Source: a virus. From it: a stretch of 22,057 nucleotides of DNA. Shown here one piece after another: positions 7,553 to 14,086 of the stretch. The stretch is from IMG/VR virus record IMGVR_UViG_3300037882_002138, positions 1-22,057 of that record. One strand, given 5' to 3'. The notes below the pieces were generated by a model. The model ran no database searches. It saw only the letters and a list, made by a program, of their open reading frames with translations, and was not told the DNA's origin. Every line of letters starts with the position of its first letter. The first letter of the stretch is position 1. The position numbers and the translations under genes are program-made.

Positions 7553-7563
7553 CGGGGCTTTTT
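7535..7563 (+). terminator. Rho-independent terminator overlapping a stop codon
   Basis: AAAAAGCCCCG (7535-7545) pairs with CGGGGCTTTTT (7553-7563), an 11-bp stem with the loop AAAATAG. The TAG stop of the preceding gene (7550-7552) lies in the loop, so the last codons form the left arm. It ends the adhesion operon 18 nt before late-promoter-like site P2. Confidence 0.88.
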
Positions 7564-7580
7564 GCGTGAAAACACAGCCT

Positions 7581-7618
7581 TTGTCCTTTTTCTATGCCTG
7601 ATCCGTGGCCCATTTTTG
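7581..7618 (+). promoter_or_regulatory. Late-promoter-like site P2
   Basis: TTGTCCTTTT lies at 7581-7590, and the -7-like CATTTTTG ends at G7618. The G-to-G distance is 35 nt, one longer than in the other members. GGCT then leads to ATG 7623. It stands behind the terminator at 7535-7563 and would drive the head operon with a near-leaderless mRNA. Confidence 0.65.
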
Positions 7619-7622
7619 GGCT

Positions 7623-8759
7623 ATGAACGTGCAGGACTTACAAAATACACGATGGTTTCGCAGCGGCCCGGCAGCATTAGGACTTGCCGCAGGCGGCATT
7701 GACACAGAGGGGCGCATGCTCCGCGATGTGGTGATGGTGCAGGAAGGCGAAGCCCTCGGCCACGGCGTACACCTCGAGGCCGAGTTCGTAGAAAGCGTGA
7801 TCGCTTACGATCAGGCGACCTACGGCACCACAGGTCTGAAAGCCCGCCTCGGACACCCAACGGCAAGTGGCGACACCATGGGGACGCAGTTGGGCGTATT
7901 CACCAACTTCCGAAAACGCCGCAAAGACGGCAAGATGCAGGGCATCGCCGACCTGCAAATATTGCAAGCCGCTGATGAAAGCCCCACCAAACCGGGCATG
8001 GGCAAATGGGTGATGCAGATGGCGCAGGAGCGCCCCGACTTCATTATGAGCAGCATCGTTTTTGTGCCATCCGGCTACTACCAGAAAAAGCCAAACGGTC
8101 ACAAAAAAAAGGTGGCGGGCATGGAGGATTATGATGCCGAATTGCCCCTGTATGTTGACTTCGATGCGGAGGCCGGCGCACAGCACCACTACACTGACCT
8201 CGTAGAACAGGGAGCCGCTACGGATAGCCTGTTCAGCCATACCGCAAACACACACCTCCTTAGTGTGCAGGTGGAAAACTGGCTGAATGAAAACCCGCAA
8301 ATCACAAATTTTCTTAAACAAAACCCTGAAGCGGTAGCCAAATGGCTGAGCCGTGCGGGGTATAGCATCACAAAAAAAATGAGTTTCAACCTAAAAAAAT
8401 GGCTATTCGGCGAGGATGACGCGGGCCTGCCTACCGCCGAAGATGTGGCACAGTTGCGCACGGCACTGACCGAAGCCCGCGACGAAATCAAGGCCCTGCG
8501 CACGGAGCGCGATGAGTTCAAAACAAAATTTGAGGAAGCCGACAAGCGGGCCTCCGAACTCGCTACGGAAGCCGAAACCCTGCGCAAACAGGTGGAGCAA
8601 CTTAGCGCGGACTTGAAAGACATCCAGACCCGCCTATCAGTCGTGGAAAAATCCCCTGCCGTACCATCGGTGGGTGGGGACACGCCTCCGGCTGATTTGC
8701 AAACCGGACGGGCCTACAAAAATACAGGCATGGCTAAGCGCTTTTCCAAAAACGCATAA
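7623..8759 (+). CDS. Prohead protease with C-terminal scaffold region
   Basis: The protein is 378 aa from ATG 7623. A GTG 18 nt upstream is in frame but lies inside the promoter-like site. Residues about 20-190 resemble the serine protease fold of capsid maturation proteases. A conserved-looking His is at 78 (LKARLGHP), and a candidate nucleophile Ser is at 143 or 144 (FIMSSIVFVPSGY). Residues about 200-255 are a linker. Residues about 272-342 form a long charged heptad coiled coil typical of phage scaffolding proteins. The basic C-terminal tail (KNTGMAKRFSKNA) could bind the capsid protein. Immediately upstream of the major capsid gene is the usual place. The family is known to clear the scaffold and trim capsid proteins during maturation. 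Confidence 0.75.
   Translation: MNVQDLQNTRWFRSGPAALGLAAGGIDTEGRMLRDVVMVQEGEALGHGVHLEAEFVESVIAYDQATYGTTGLKARLGHPTASGDTMGTQLGVFTNFRKRRKDGKMQGIADLQILQAADESPTKPGMGKWVMQMAQERPDFIMSSIVFVPSGYYQKKPNGHKKKVAGMEDYDAELPLYVDFDAEAGAQHHYTDLVEQGAATDSLFSHTANTHLLSVQVENWLNENPQITNFLKQNPEAVAKWLSRAGYSITKKMSFNLKKWLFGEDDAGLPTAEDVAQLRTALTEARDEIKALRTERDEFKTKFEEADKRASELATEAETLRKQVEQLSADLKDIQTRLSVVEKSPAVPSVGGDTPPADLQTGRAYKNTGMAKRFSKNA
8379..8759 (+). CDS. Possible nested scaffold protein from an internal start
   Basis: An in-frame ATG at 8379 (residue 253 of the protease-scaffold protein) follows a run of eight A's, like the A-rich leaders at other starts here. Translation from it would give a 126-aa protein, MSFNLKKWLFGEDDAG onward, containing exactly the coiled coil and basic tail. 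Lambda C/Nu3 uses this arrangement to make free scaffold from the protease gene. The domain boundary and start fit this model; actual use of the start is inference. Confidence 0.4.
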   Translation: MSFNLKKWLFGEDDAGLPTAEDVAQLRTALTEARDEIKALRTERDEFKTKFEEADKRASELATEAETLRKQVEQLSADLKDIQTRLSVVEKSPAVPSVGGDTPPADLQTGRAYKNTGMAKRFSKNA

Positions 8760-8797
8760 GCCGCGAACCATAATTTTCATATTATAAAGAATACTCT

Positions 8798-9748
8798 ATG
8801 AGTGCTACCTTAACGAGCGTCGCGGCGTTCAGAGATTACGTGCAGGATTTTGCCGATGATCTCATTATCCGCGCTTTTTACAGCCCTAAAACCACCAGCA
8901 TGGCCACCGTGCATGAAGATTTGAAGGGCAAACTTACCATGACCCGCCTCAAATTTGCGACCGGCAAAGCCGTAGCATGGAGTGAGACCTTCAGCGCAGC
9001 GGCGGGCGCTGTTGTGTTTGAACCCCGACACCTTGATGTGGTGGGAATCAAACGCGACCTCTCCTTTGTGCCGCAACTTTTTGAAAGCACATATCTCGGA
9101 TACCGTCGTCGTGCTGGCCAGAACCCTGGCGAAGATCTGCCATTTGAAGGATTCATCCTTGACACCATCCTTCGCGGCCATGCCGAGGAGTTGGAAAACT
9201 CCCTTTGGGCTGGCGTGAAGGCTGGATCTGTTACGCCTGGCACCACTCCGATGGCCCAATGTTTTGACGGTTTTCTTGAAATCATCAAAGACGAAATCAC
9301 CGCTACTACCATCACTCCTGTAGTAACCCCTACGGGTGCTGTCACTACGGGTAACGTGGTAGCGCTCCTCGAAACCATGTGGCTCAACCTGGGCAATGGC
9401 TACAAAGAAGGAGCGGTGGACATTTTCATGTCGTGGACGAATTTCCAGAAGTACCAGCAAGGATACCGCGAGGCTTACGGAAAGTATGTTTCGATGAACA
9501 AGGATGCCACGGTGACGCTTGATTTCTCGCAGAATGCGCGGATCATCCCTATGCCTGGCATGGGCAATTCCAATCGCATCGTGATGACTCCTTCAAGCAA
9601 TTTGCATGTAGGTTTCGACCAGATCAGCGACCAAATGTTCGAGTTCGAGAAAAACAAGCGTGCAATGGACTTCTGGCTCGACTTCAAAGTCGGCGCACAG
9701 ATTGGCCAGATTGACGAAGGCGCGTTGGTTGTAAATGATCTCCTGTAA
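8798..9748 (+). CDS. Major capsid protein
   Basis: The protein is 316 aa and begins after a 38-nt A/T-rich leader without a Shine-Dalgarno sequence. Its length, position directly after the protease-scaffold gene and composition fit an HK97-fold capsid subunit. An N-terminal helical stretch comes first (residues about 8-30). A beta-rich segment containing WSETFSAAAGAVVFEP is near 68-83. A central part follows with DIFMSWTNFQKYQQGYREAYG (split here as residues near 208-228). The end is a beta-rich segment (GVGAQ-type core read as FKVGAQIGQIDEGALVVND). No decoration or Ig-like insertion is seen. It forms the icosahedral shell, and its N-terminus could be a protease target. Absolute family assignment would need a profile search. 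Confidence 0.85.
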   Translation: MSATLTSVAAFRDYVQDFADDLIIRAFYSPKTTSMATVHEDLKGKLTMTRLKFATGKAVAWSETFSAAAGAVVFEPRHLDVVGIKRDLSFVPQLFESTYLGYRRRAGQNPGEDLPFEGFILDTILRGHAEELENSLWAGVKAGSVTPGTTPMAQCFDGFLEIIKDEITATTITPVVTPTGAVTTGNVVALLETMWLNLGNGYKEGAVDIFMSWTNFQKYQQGYREAYGKYVSMNKDATVTLDFSQNARIIPMPGMGNSNRIVMTPSSNLHVGFDQISDQMFEFEKNKRAMDFWLDFKVGAQIGQIDEGALVVNDLL

Positions 9749-9766
9749 CTTTTTCAAAAAATAGAC

Positions 9767-10090
9767 ATGGCAAATCAAAAAAAAGCAACACACGCAAGCC
9801 CGGCAGATGCGATTGAAGCCGCCACCGCCGTATTGGGCGAAACGGTGGCGGAATTAAAGGCTGACATGGATGCGCTGAAGGCTAAAAGCCTCACAGTGAA
9901 ATCCGAATCAGATCAGCCAGCGCAACTGCCGGAAGCGGAAGAGTTTGTGGTGGGCGGTAAAAAATACCGCTTCACCATCAAAAAATTCATCATCGAGGCC
10001 GATGTTATTCTCGCACACGAAGCGGCAAAAAACAAGGAATTACGCGAAAGGATAGTTGAAAACTATCCGGGCGTAGTGGCCGAAGTGTAA
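9767..10090 (+). CDS. Small head-operon protein, function unknown
   Basis: The protein is 107 aa and starts 18 nt after the capsid stop, with an A-rich leader. Residues 10-45 are Ala/Glu/Lys-rich and likely helical (ADAIEAATAVLGE, LKADMDALKAK). An acidic linker follows (about 50-60). A compact C-terminal part (FVVGGKKYRFTIKKFIIEAD) is probably alpha/beta. Position between the capsid and probable tail tube genes is where connector or chaperone proteins are often found. I do not recognise the family. Confidence 0.6.
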   Translation: MANQKKATHASPADAIEAATAVLGETVAELKADMDALKAKSLTVKSESDQPAQLPEAEEFVVGGKKYRFTIKKFIIEADVILAHEAAKNKELRERIVENYPGVVAEV

Positions 10091-10123
10091 ACCCTATTTT
10101 TAAACAATTAATTTTCAAACAAT

Positions 10124-10636
10124 ATGGCATGTGAATGCAACGTGGCGGTGATTGAACGCGAATGCGGAAGGAATGCCGCCTCCATCAAGCCGACATGGAA
10201 GGTTACCTGCGAGGACGAAATTACCAGCATCGGGGCGGCTACGGATCACTCTGTCAGCACAATCACGATGCGGGCGGCTGCGGTTGGCCCTCCTGCGGTT
10301 ACGGCGGGCAAGTTTTACGCCTTTGCCGGCAGCCGAAAAGACGCGGACTTTAAAAGCACGCAAGACCCTGAGACGGGCATCTGGAATACAGAATCCAAAC
10401 TCTTCATCCCGAAACAGGCCAGCGCGAAAGCGGTGATCTTAAACAACTTAGGCGAAGACAATAACATTGTAATCGTTCAGGACATGAACGGGGCAAAGCG
10501 TATCCTCGGCGAAATGGGCAACCCTGCGAACATTACCGTAGAAGAAACCACGAATCCGAAAAACGGATACACTCTGACGGCGACCTGGCAGAGCGGTTAC
10601 AGCCCTTATTTCTTCACCGGAACTGAACAGGAATAA
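10124..10636 (+). CDS. Probable tail tube (major tail) protein
   Basis: The protein is 170 aa and starts 33 nt after the preceding gene, behind an A/T-rich leader. It is beta-rich throughout. The order AGKFYAFAGSRKDADF, ESKLFIPKQASAKAVILNNL, NIVIVQDMNGAKRILGE and PKNGYTLTATWQSGYSPYFF follows a pattern I associate with Bacteroidota siphophage proteins lying between capsid and tape measure. There, a strand, a helix, a strand ending in a turn and an NGYTLT strand occur in order. The N-terminus is Cys-rich (CECN, EREC). The proposed role is polymerising the tail tube around the tape measure protein. The assignment is by resemblance and context; a head-tail joining protein is the main alternative. 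Confidence 0.5.
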   Translation: MACECNVAVIERECGRNAASIKPTWKVTCEDEITSIGAATDHSVSTITMRAAAVGPPAVTAGKFYAFAGSRKDADFKSTQDPETGIWNTESKLFIPKQASAKAVILNNLGEDNNIVIVQDMNGAKRILGEMGNPANITVEETTNPKNGYTLTATWQSGYSPYFFTGTEQE

Positions 10637-10872
10637 TGAAAGAAAATATGAAATTGAGATCGCCGGAGAAAACCCCGGCGATCTCTAACGAAACCAGCGA
10701 GGTAACGCCAGCCAACCCACGCAAGTGGGCGTACACAGGCCATGCATACCGCTTCGGCATTATATTGCCCGGCACAACTACACAGTTAAAGCCCGCAGAT
10801 ATGACCGATGCCGAAATAGATACCCTGATACAAGCCAACCCTGTCACACGGGAGTGGTTCAAGTTGATCTAA
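10636..10872 (+). CDS. Small protein, function unknown
   Basis: The protein is 78 aa and its ATG overlaps the preceding stop by one base (TAATG), so translation is probably coupled. An ATG four codons later is an alternative. Residues 1-28 are polar and probably flexible. Residues 30-78 (KWAYTGHAYRFGIILPGTTT, then DAEIDTLIQANPVTREWFKL) look like a small folded domain. A short domain that ends in an xxDxLI..NP..xxWF pattern occurs in small proteins of Bacteroidota phages as I recall, without an assigned role. It is likely structural by context. Confidence 0.6.
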   Translation: MKENMKLRSPEKTPAISNETSEVTPANPRKWAYTGHAYRFGIILPGTTTQLKPADMTDAEIDTLIQANPVTREWFKLI

Positions 10873-10908
10873 TCCTATTCATTTTGCCCCCCGCAAAAGT
10901 GCTGTACT

Positions 10909-11118
10909 ATGGAGCAACAAGCAATTAATAACCTCGAGCAAATCGAGAACCCCATCCTCGCCCTGCTGCTTATCGTACTTATTGTGGCGCACATATTTCA
11001 GTATCGGGAGCGAACGAAGTTACAGGAGCGCCTGTACATCATAGCTACCGAAAGCGTGGGTGCCATCAAGGACGTAACCACACGGCTGGAGGATATTGAG
11101 GAAAAACTTAACTCATAA
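10909..11118 (+). CDS. Holin-like small membrane protein
   Basis: The protein is 69 aa. Residues 13-32 (ENPILALLLIVLIVAHIFQY) form one strong transmembrane helix. A charged RERTKLQER segment and an amphipathic helix to the C-terminus (VTTRLEDIEEKL) follow. A short N-terminus, one transmembrane helix, a basic stretch and then a coiled coil is the layout of BhlA/UviB-type holins, which permeabilise the inner membrane. The similarity is topological and no search was possible. No endolysin is seen anywhere in the window, so the lysis cassette would be split. A membrane-anchored superinfection or assembly factor is the main alternative. Confidence 0.5.
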   Translation: MEQQAINNLEQIENPILALLLIVLIVAHIFQYRERTKLQERLYIIATESVGAIKDVTTRLEDIEEKLNS

Positions 11119-11136
11119 TCTTTACACCGTTTCAGT

Positions 11137-11304
11137 ATGAAAAAAATTGACAGTGTGATCCAGCAAATCACCGATGCCCGCAAAGCCCTGCAAAAAAAGG
11201 ATGAGACCACTAAACCAAAACAGATGAAAGTGTCAGCCAAGCGGCTGCCGCCCAAAGCCAAGACCATGGAGGCTCTTATGCCGCCTGCGGCTGTGGCCCT
11301 CTAA
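11137..11304 (+). CDS. Very small basic protein
   Basis: A 55-aa reading frame starts at ATG 11137, 18 nt after the holin-like gene, and stops with TAA at 11302-11304. It begins MKKIDSVIQQITDARKAL and ends MPPAAVAL. It is Lys-rich and helical at the start, with a basic middle (KVSAKRLPPKAK). Position between a gene and a terminator 33 nt downstream makes it the last gene of the head operon. No function is recognisable. Confidence 0.55.
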   Translation: MKKIDSVIQQITDARKALQKKDETTKPKQMKVSAKRLPPKAKTMEALMPPAAVAL

Positions 11305-11336
11305 GGGATTTTGGCAGAGTTTGTTTTTTAATGATG

Positions 11337-11378
11337 AAAACCCCGCACTGATCATTTGGTGTCGGGGTTTTTGTTTTT
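11337..11378 (+). terminator. Rho-independent terminator of the head operon
   Basis: AAAACCCCG (11337-11345) pairs with CGGGGTTTT (11363-11371), a 9-bp stem with a short inner CAC/GTG helix. TTTTTGTTTTT follows. It closes the transcript beginning at P2. Confidence 0.85.
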
Positions 11379-11401
11379 CCTGTATTATACAATGATATTT
11401 A

Positions 11402-11433
11402 TTTGCTGGATTACGTACAACGATGTATCTTTG
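11402..11433 (+). promoter_or_regulatory. Host-type Bacteroidota promoter
   Basis: TTTG (11402-11405), a 20-nt spacer and TATCTTTG (11426-11433) match the Bacteroidota vegetative promoter consensus TTTG-N19/20-TAnnTTTG exactly. Transcription would begin near 11440, leaving a leader of roughly 140 nt before ATG 11582. It lacks the GTCCTT element of the late sites, so the downstream gene pair may be expressed independently of the structural genes. Confidence 0.75.
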
Positions 11434-11463
11434 CACCGACAACCCAATCGCATTCTATGCGCT

Positions 11464-11471
11464 TATCTTTG
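11464..11471 (+). promoter_or_regulatory. Second possible -7 element
   Basis: A second perfect TATCTTTG lies 38 nt downstream of the first. No TTTG is found at the proper upstream distance, so it is either a weak secondary promoter or a pause-like repeat in the leader of the first transcript. Confidence 0.35.
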
Positions 11472-11581
11472 CGCCTTAGTTTGCACATCAATTTTATGTA
11501 AATAAATCGGCTGCTTGGTGCCTCTTGTTCCTTGGGTGCATTTGGGTTGTCCACCTTGCGGCCGAGCAAACTAATTCTGTT

Positions 11582-11809
11582 ATGACAACTAACAGCACCA
11601 CGGTATTCGCCGAAACACCAGAAACCTTCACCGCCTTCTCCAAAGAGGAGGGCGAAACCACTCTGCAACACACACTTAACCTCATGATGCTGGCCACGAA
11701 AGATGCCCCCACCATCGAGCCGGATGAGGCGGCATCGCTGCACTGGATGGCCTACTTTGCAGGGCGGCTTGTCAGTATGATTCTTAACGATAAACAGGCT
11801 ACCGCATGA
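11582..11809 (+). CDS. Moron-like small protein 1
   Basis: The protein is 75 aa from ATG 11582. An upstream in-frame start at 11525 would add a hydrophobic segment (MFLGCIWVVHLAAEQ) that falls in the leader, so I prefer the shorter form. Residues 1-27 are Thr/Glu-rich. Residues 28-70 are probably two helices (TLQHTLNLMMLATK and LHWMAYFAGRLVSMIL). Its stop overlaps the next start in ATGA, indicating coupling. No family is recognised. It lies between the head and tail operons with its own promoter and terminator, so it is probably an accessory rather than a virion gene. Confidence 0.6.
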   Translation: MTTNSTTVFAETPETFTAFSKEEGETTLQHTLNLMMLATKDAPTIEPDEAASLHWMAYFAGRLVSMILNDKQATA

Positions 11810-12153
11810 CACCACTAAACGATGAGGAGTTTAAAGGCAGAAATCTTCAATTACTTTTTGAACGTCTTTTCAAAGAACTTCTGGACAAGGATATAGAAGC
11901 ATACGCGACTTTAAATTTACGCCCGGATAGTTTTTTAATTTCCGCTCCGAAATCTTTAGTTTTAGATATAACTACAATCGGCACCGACCTGCATACTCAC
12001 GGGAGTGGCGGATATGCGTTCCGAGGCGTACGTATTATAGAAGCAGATCTGAAGGATCTGTATATTTTAAGGCTAAAAAATGAAGATCTTAAAGATTTGG
12101 TATATATTAAAATTGATAGGCGCGAAGGCAGATGGGTTAAAACAGGCCCGTAA
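11806..12153 (+). CDS. Moron-like small protein 2
   Basis: The protein is 115 aa and is coupled to the previous gene by an ATGA overlap. The DNA is visibly A/T-richer than neighbouring structural genes, with many TTA, ATA and AAA codons, as expected for an acquired gene. Residues 8-35 form an amphipathic helix (LLFERLFKELLDKD). Residues 38-60 are beta-rich. The C-terminal half has a short internal similarity (LKDLYILRL then LKDLVYIKI at about 82-103). No known domain is recognised. Together with the preceding gene it may alter the host, for example through defence evasion or exclusion; this is inference from context only. Confidence 0.65.
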   Translation: MTPLNDEEFKGRNLQLLFERLFKELLDKDIEAYATLNLRPDSFLISAPKSLVLDITTIGTDLHTHGSGGYAFRGVRIIEADLKDLYILRLKNEDLKDLVYIKIDRREGRWVKTGP

Positions 12154-12180
12154 TTATCAATAAGTAGGCATTACGTTTAC

Positions 12181-12218
12181 AAAAACGCTCGGCATGTTCA
12201 ATCGTGGCGGGCGTTTTT
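12181..12218 (+). terminator. Rho-independent terminator
   Basis: AAAAACGCTCG (12181-12191) pairs with CGGGCGTTTTT (12208-12218), an 11-bp stem with one G-U wobble and a 16-nt loop. The A/T ends make it potentially active in both directions. It closes the accessory pair and stands two bases before site P3. Confidence 0.8.
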
Positions 12219-12220
12219 CT

Positions 12221-12257
12221 TTGTCCTTTGGGGTGGTGGTTTGGTGGCCGATTATTG
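12221..12257 (+). promoter_or_regulatory. Late-promoter-like site P3
   Basis: TTGTCCTTTG (12221-12230) and the -7-like GATTATTG ending at G12257 give the standard 34-nt G-to-G spacing. The TTTG at 12227-12230 also fits a host -33 element with a 19-nt spacer. This is the one member without an adjacent start codon; ATG 12292 lies 34 nt after the G. Confidence 0.55.
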
Positions 12258-12291
12258 TGTTCTAATTATTTTTTCACACAAAACACACATC

Positions 12292-12660
12292 ATGGAACAA
12301 GAAAAAATCGGCATCAAAGAATCTGCCGAACTCCTCGAATTTCTGGGCGCATTCGCCTCTCAAACCGACGCCGTACTCGCTGACGGCAAGGTGGTCACTA
12401 CCGAACTGATCGGATATTGGACTACCCTCACAAAAGTGAAGCCCGCTATAGAAGGCCTGAAAGAGGTGCCTCGTGAATTGGCCGATCTGGATGATACAGA
12501 GCGTTTCTTCCTTGTTAGCGTATTGGCTGATGTCCTCAAAATGCGCCGCACTGACGTGGAATTAATCTTCGAGGATGGCTTTGATCTTGCCCTCCGTAAT
12601 GCGCAGTTCATCAAACGGGTGGGCCAATTGCGCAGGCCAACTCCAGAAGCCGTAGCGTGA
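12292..12660 (+). CDS. Tail assembly protein (putative)
   Basis: The protein is 122 aa from ATG 12292. A TTG 51 nt upstream is in frame but lies before the -7-like element and is rejected. It is predominantly helical and acidic (IKESAELLEFLGAFASQTDA, ERFFLVSVLADVLKM). It overlaps the next gene by four bases (GTGA). Position between the head block and the tape measure gene, and pairing with a longer overlapping gene, resembles the tail assembly chaperone pair of siphophages. No slippery heptamer was found at the overlap, so a lambda G/GT frameshift is not supported. Function is inferred from position. Confidence 0.5.
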   Translation: MEQEKIGIKESAELLEFLGAFASQTDAVLADGKVVTTELIGYWTTLTKVKPAIEGLKEVPRELADLDDTERFFLVSVLADVLKMRRTDVELIFEDGFDLALRNAQFIKRVGQLRRPTPEAVA

Positions 12661-13547
12661 TCAAAATTGAAGTCGCCCCGGCGCGACGCTTATGGCTGTG
12701 GCCCTGGCGTCGTGTCTGGGTACTTCATGTCCCAGAAGAATGGGCTGAAATCCCCGAAAAAAAACGGCGCAGGTGGTGGGCTTTGGCGGTTCTACATGGT
12801 GACCGCTCTGCACTCGTACGGGAGTGTTTGCGCCCGCTGCCTGCACCCGTTCGTCGTTTGTTTTCGGAGGAGGATCGGCAGGCCATAGCGGCCAATCTGG
12901 CGTGGGCCGTACCTGCGCCGAATTGTGAAAATCTGGTAATTGACAGGGTGCGTATTTGGCTGCGAATATTTCGGATGCCGGAGCCAAAGGGGCAAAATAT
13001 GACCGCCTTGGAGTTCGCGTACTGCAATGATCTGTATGATAAGTATGTGACCTCTGGCGATGTGGAAGCCGCGACGCTTTTGGCCGCGACCTTGTGGAGG
13101 CCCATGAGGATGTGGCCAAGCGAAAGACGAAAAGCGGGGGATGATCGGGTGGGGTTTTTCGCGAGTGCGGAGGCGAAGGCAAGGGTGAATCGGATGCAGC
13201 CGGATATGATCGTGCAGGCATTGTTTTACTTCGCGGGCTTCAAGGACTTGCTGATAAAAACCTACGGGGCCTACCTTTTTGATGCCGATGAAGCGGATGA
13301 GAGTGCCGCATCCGATGAAGATCAGGACGAATATGCGAATAATGAACCCACAACGCCTTCCGGCGAATCTGACAACTACCCTGATTTTGGGTGGTGGGGC
13401 ATCATGCAGGCGGTAGCGGAGGTTGGTTTGTTTGGAAATATGGAGCAAGTGTACCAGACCAGTATCCACGACCTGTGTATCTATCTGGTCAGAAAAGAAA
13501 TCGAAAATCAGCGCATGAAGCGCAATATGCCTACAAAACATGCTTAA
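12657..13547 (+). CDS. Tail-region protein, possible tail assembly chaperone
   Basis: The protein is 296 aa from GTG 12657, which overlaps the previous stop in GTGA. Residues 1-60 are unusually rich in Trp and Arg (RRLWLWPWRRVWVLHVPEEW). Residues 95-190 are helical and contain the aromatic FAYCNDLYDKY. Residues 220-250 form an acidic low-complexity linker (DADEADESAASDEDQDEYAN). The C-terminus holds WWGIMQAVAEVGLFGNMEQV followed by an amphipathic helix, a pattern I associate with unassigned tail-region proteins of Bacteroidota phages. It may be a tape measure chaperone; the evidence is positional. It overlaps the following gene by eight bases. Confidence 0.55.
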   Translation: MIKIEVAPARRLWLWPWRRVWVLHVPEEWAEIPEKKRRRWWALAVLHGDRSALVRECLRPLPAPVRRLFSEEDRQAIAANLAWAVPAPNCENLVIDRVRIWLRIFRMPEPKGQNMTALEFAYCNDLYDKYVTSGDVEAATLLAATLWRPMRMWPSERRKAGDDRVGFFASAEAKARVNRMQPDMIVQALFYFAGFKDLLIKTYGAYLFDADEADESAASDEDQDEYANNEPTTPSGESDNYPDFGWWGIMQAVAEVGLFGNMEQVYQTSIHDLCIYLVRKEIENQRMKRNMPTKHA

Positions 13548-13989
13548 TACCTATCAGCAATTGGTTGATTATTTCATCGCACTGCCTACGAATGTGCCAG
13601 GCGTGGCACAAGTGACCGTGGGTGCGGATGAGGAGGAACTGAACGCGCAGACGAACTACATTAAGTATCCACATTTGCGCGTGGATACCCCTTCCATCAC
13701 GTTTGTGGGCAATGACGAAAACCCCGGCATCCGTTTTGGTTGCCGTATTTGGTTAATGAAAACGGTGCCAGAGGTAAGCAATTACCAAAAGGAAAACGAG
13801 GCGCTGAGTGAAATGCTTACGCTATTGCGCAAGGTGTACAGGCAGATACAGGCAGATGCCGATGCCGACACTTTTGATCTCGTTATAAGCGAAAACTCCG
13901 GCGATGTAGTAAGGCGATGGAGCGGTGATAATTTGTTCGGGTGGTATCTGGACTTACAGATAGACCTGCCGGAGTGCTGCGATTGTTAG
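13540..13989 (+). CDS. Possible tail terminator or completion protein
   Basis: The protein is 149 aa and overlaps the preceding gene by eight bases. An N-terminal helix (YQQLVDYFIALP) is followed by beta strands (YPHLRVDTPSITFV, GIRFGCRIWLMK), a long helix (residues about 85-110) and a final strand (LFGWYLDLQIDLPECCDC). The order helix-strands-helix-strand and the final W-x-xDLxIDLP strand resemble small tail-completion proteins. The C-terminus is Cys-rich. A terminator begins 27 nt after the stop, making this the last gene of the P3 transcript. The function is tentative. Confidence 0.45.
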   Translation: MLNTYQQLVDYFIALPTNVPGVAQVTVGADEEELNAQTNYIKYPHLRVDTPSITFVGNDENPGIRFGCRIWLMKTVPEVSNYQKENEALSEMLTLLRKVYRQIQADADADTFDLVISENSGDVVRRWSGDNLFGWYLDLQIDLPECCDC

Positions 13990-14015
13990 CATATAGGATT
14001 GTGTGTTATTTATAC

Positions 14016-14047
14016 GCCCCTGTCGGAGATACACGACAGGGGCTTTT
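14016..14047 (+). terminator. Rho-independent terminator
   Basis: GCCCCTGTCG (14016-14025) pairs perfectly with CGACAGGGGC (14034-14043), leaving an 8-nt loop. TTTT (14044-14047) follows. The last T's are also the first bases of late-promoter-like site P4, so terminator and promoter share sequence. Confidence 0.9.
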
Positions 14048-14082
14048 GTCCTTTTGGGCGCATTTTAAGCCCCCGAAATTCG
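14046..14082 (+). promoter_or_regulatory. Late-promoter-like site P4
   Basis: TTGTCCTTTT (14046-14055) and the -7-like GAAATTCG ending at G14082 are 34 nt apart G to G. TGGC then leads straight to ATG 14087. The -7 element is the least like consensus (TTCG), but both spacings are exact. Confidence 0.6.
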
Positions 14083-14086
14083 TGGC

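Noticed and set aside
10886-10909. Another late-type promoter before the holin-like gene (ATTTTG at 10881-10886)
   Set aside because: No GTCCTT-like element lies 34-35 nt upstream and the start codon is 23 nt away rather than 5.
11371-11405. TTGTTTTTCC-N20-ATTTG near 11371 as a further member of the promoter family
   Set aside because: It lacks GTCC and has no start codon after the -7-like motif; the TTTG there is better read as the -33 element of the host-type promoter.
12600-12660. Programmed -1 frameshift joining the two tail-region genes, like lambda G/GT
   Set aside because: The second gene is in the -1 frame and open for about 57 nt before its start, but no X XXY YYZ slippery heptamer in the correct phase lies in that interval, and a GTGA overlap already explains coupled translation.
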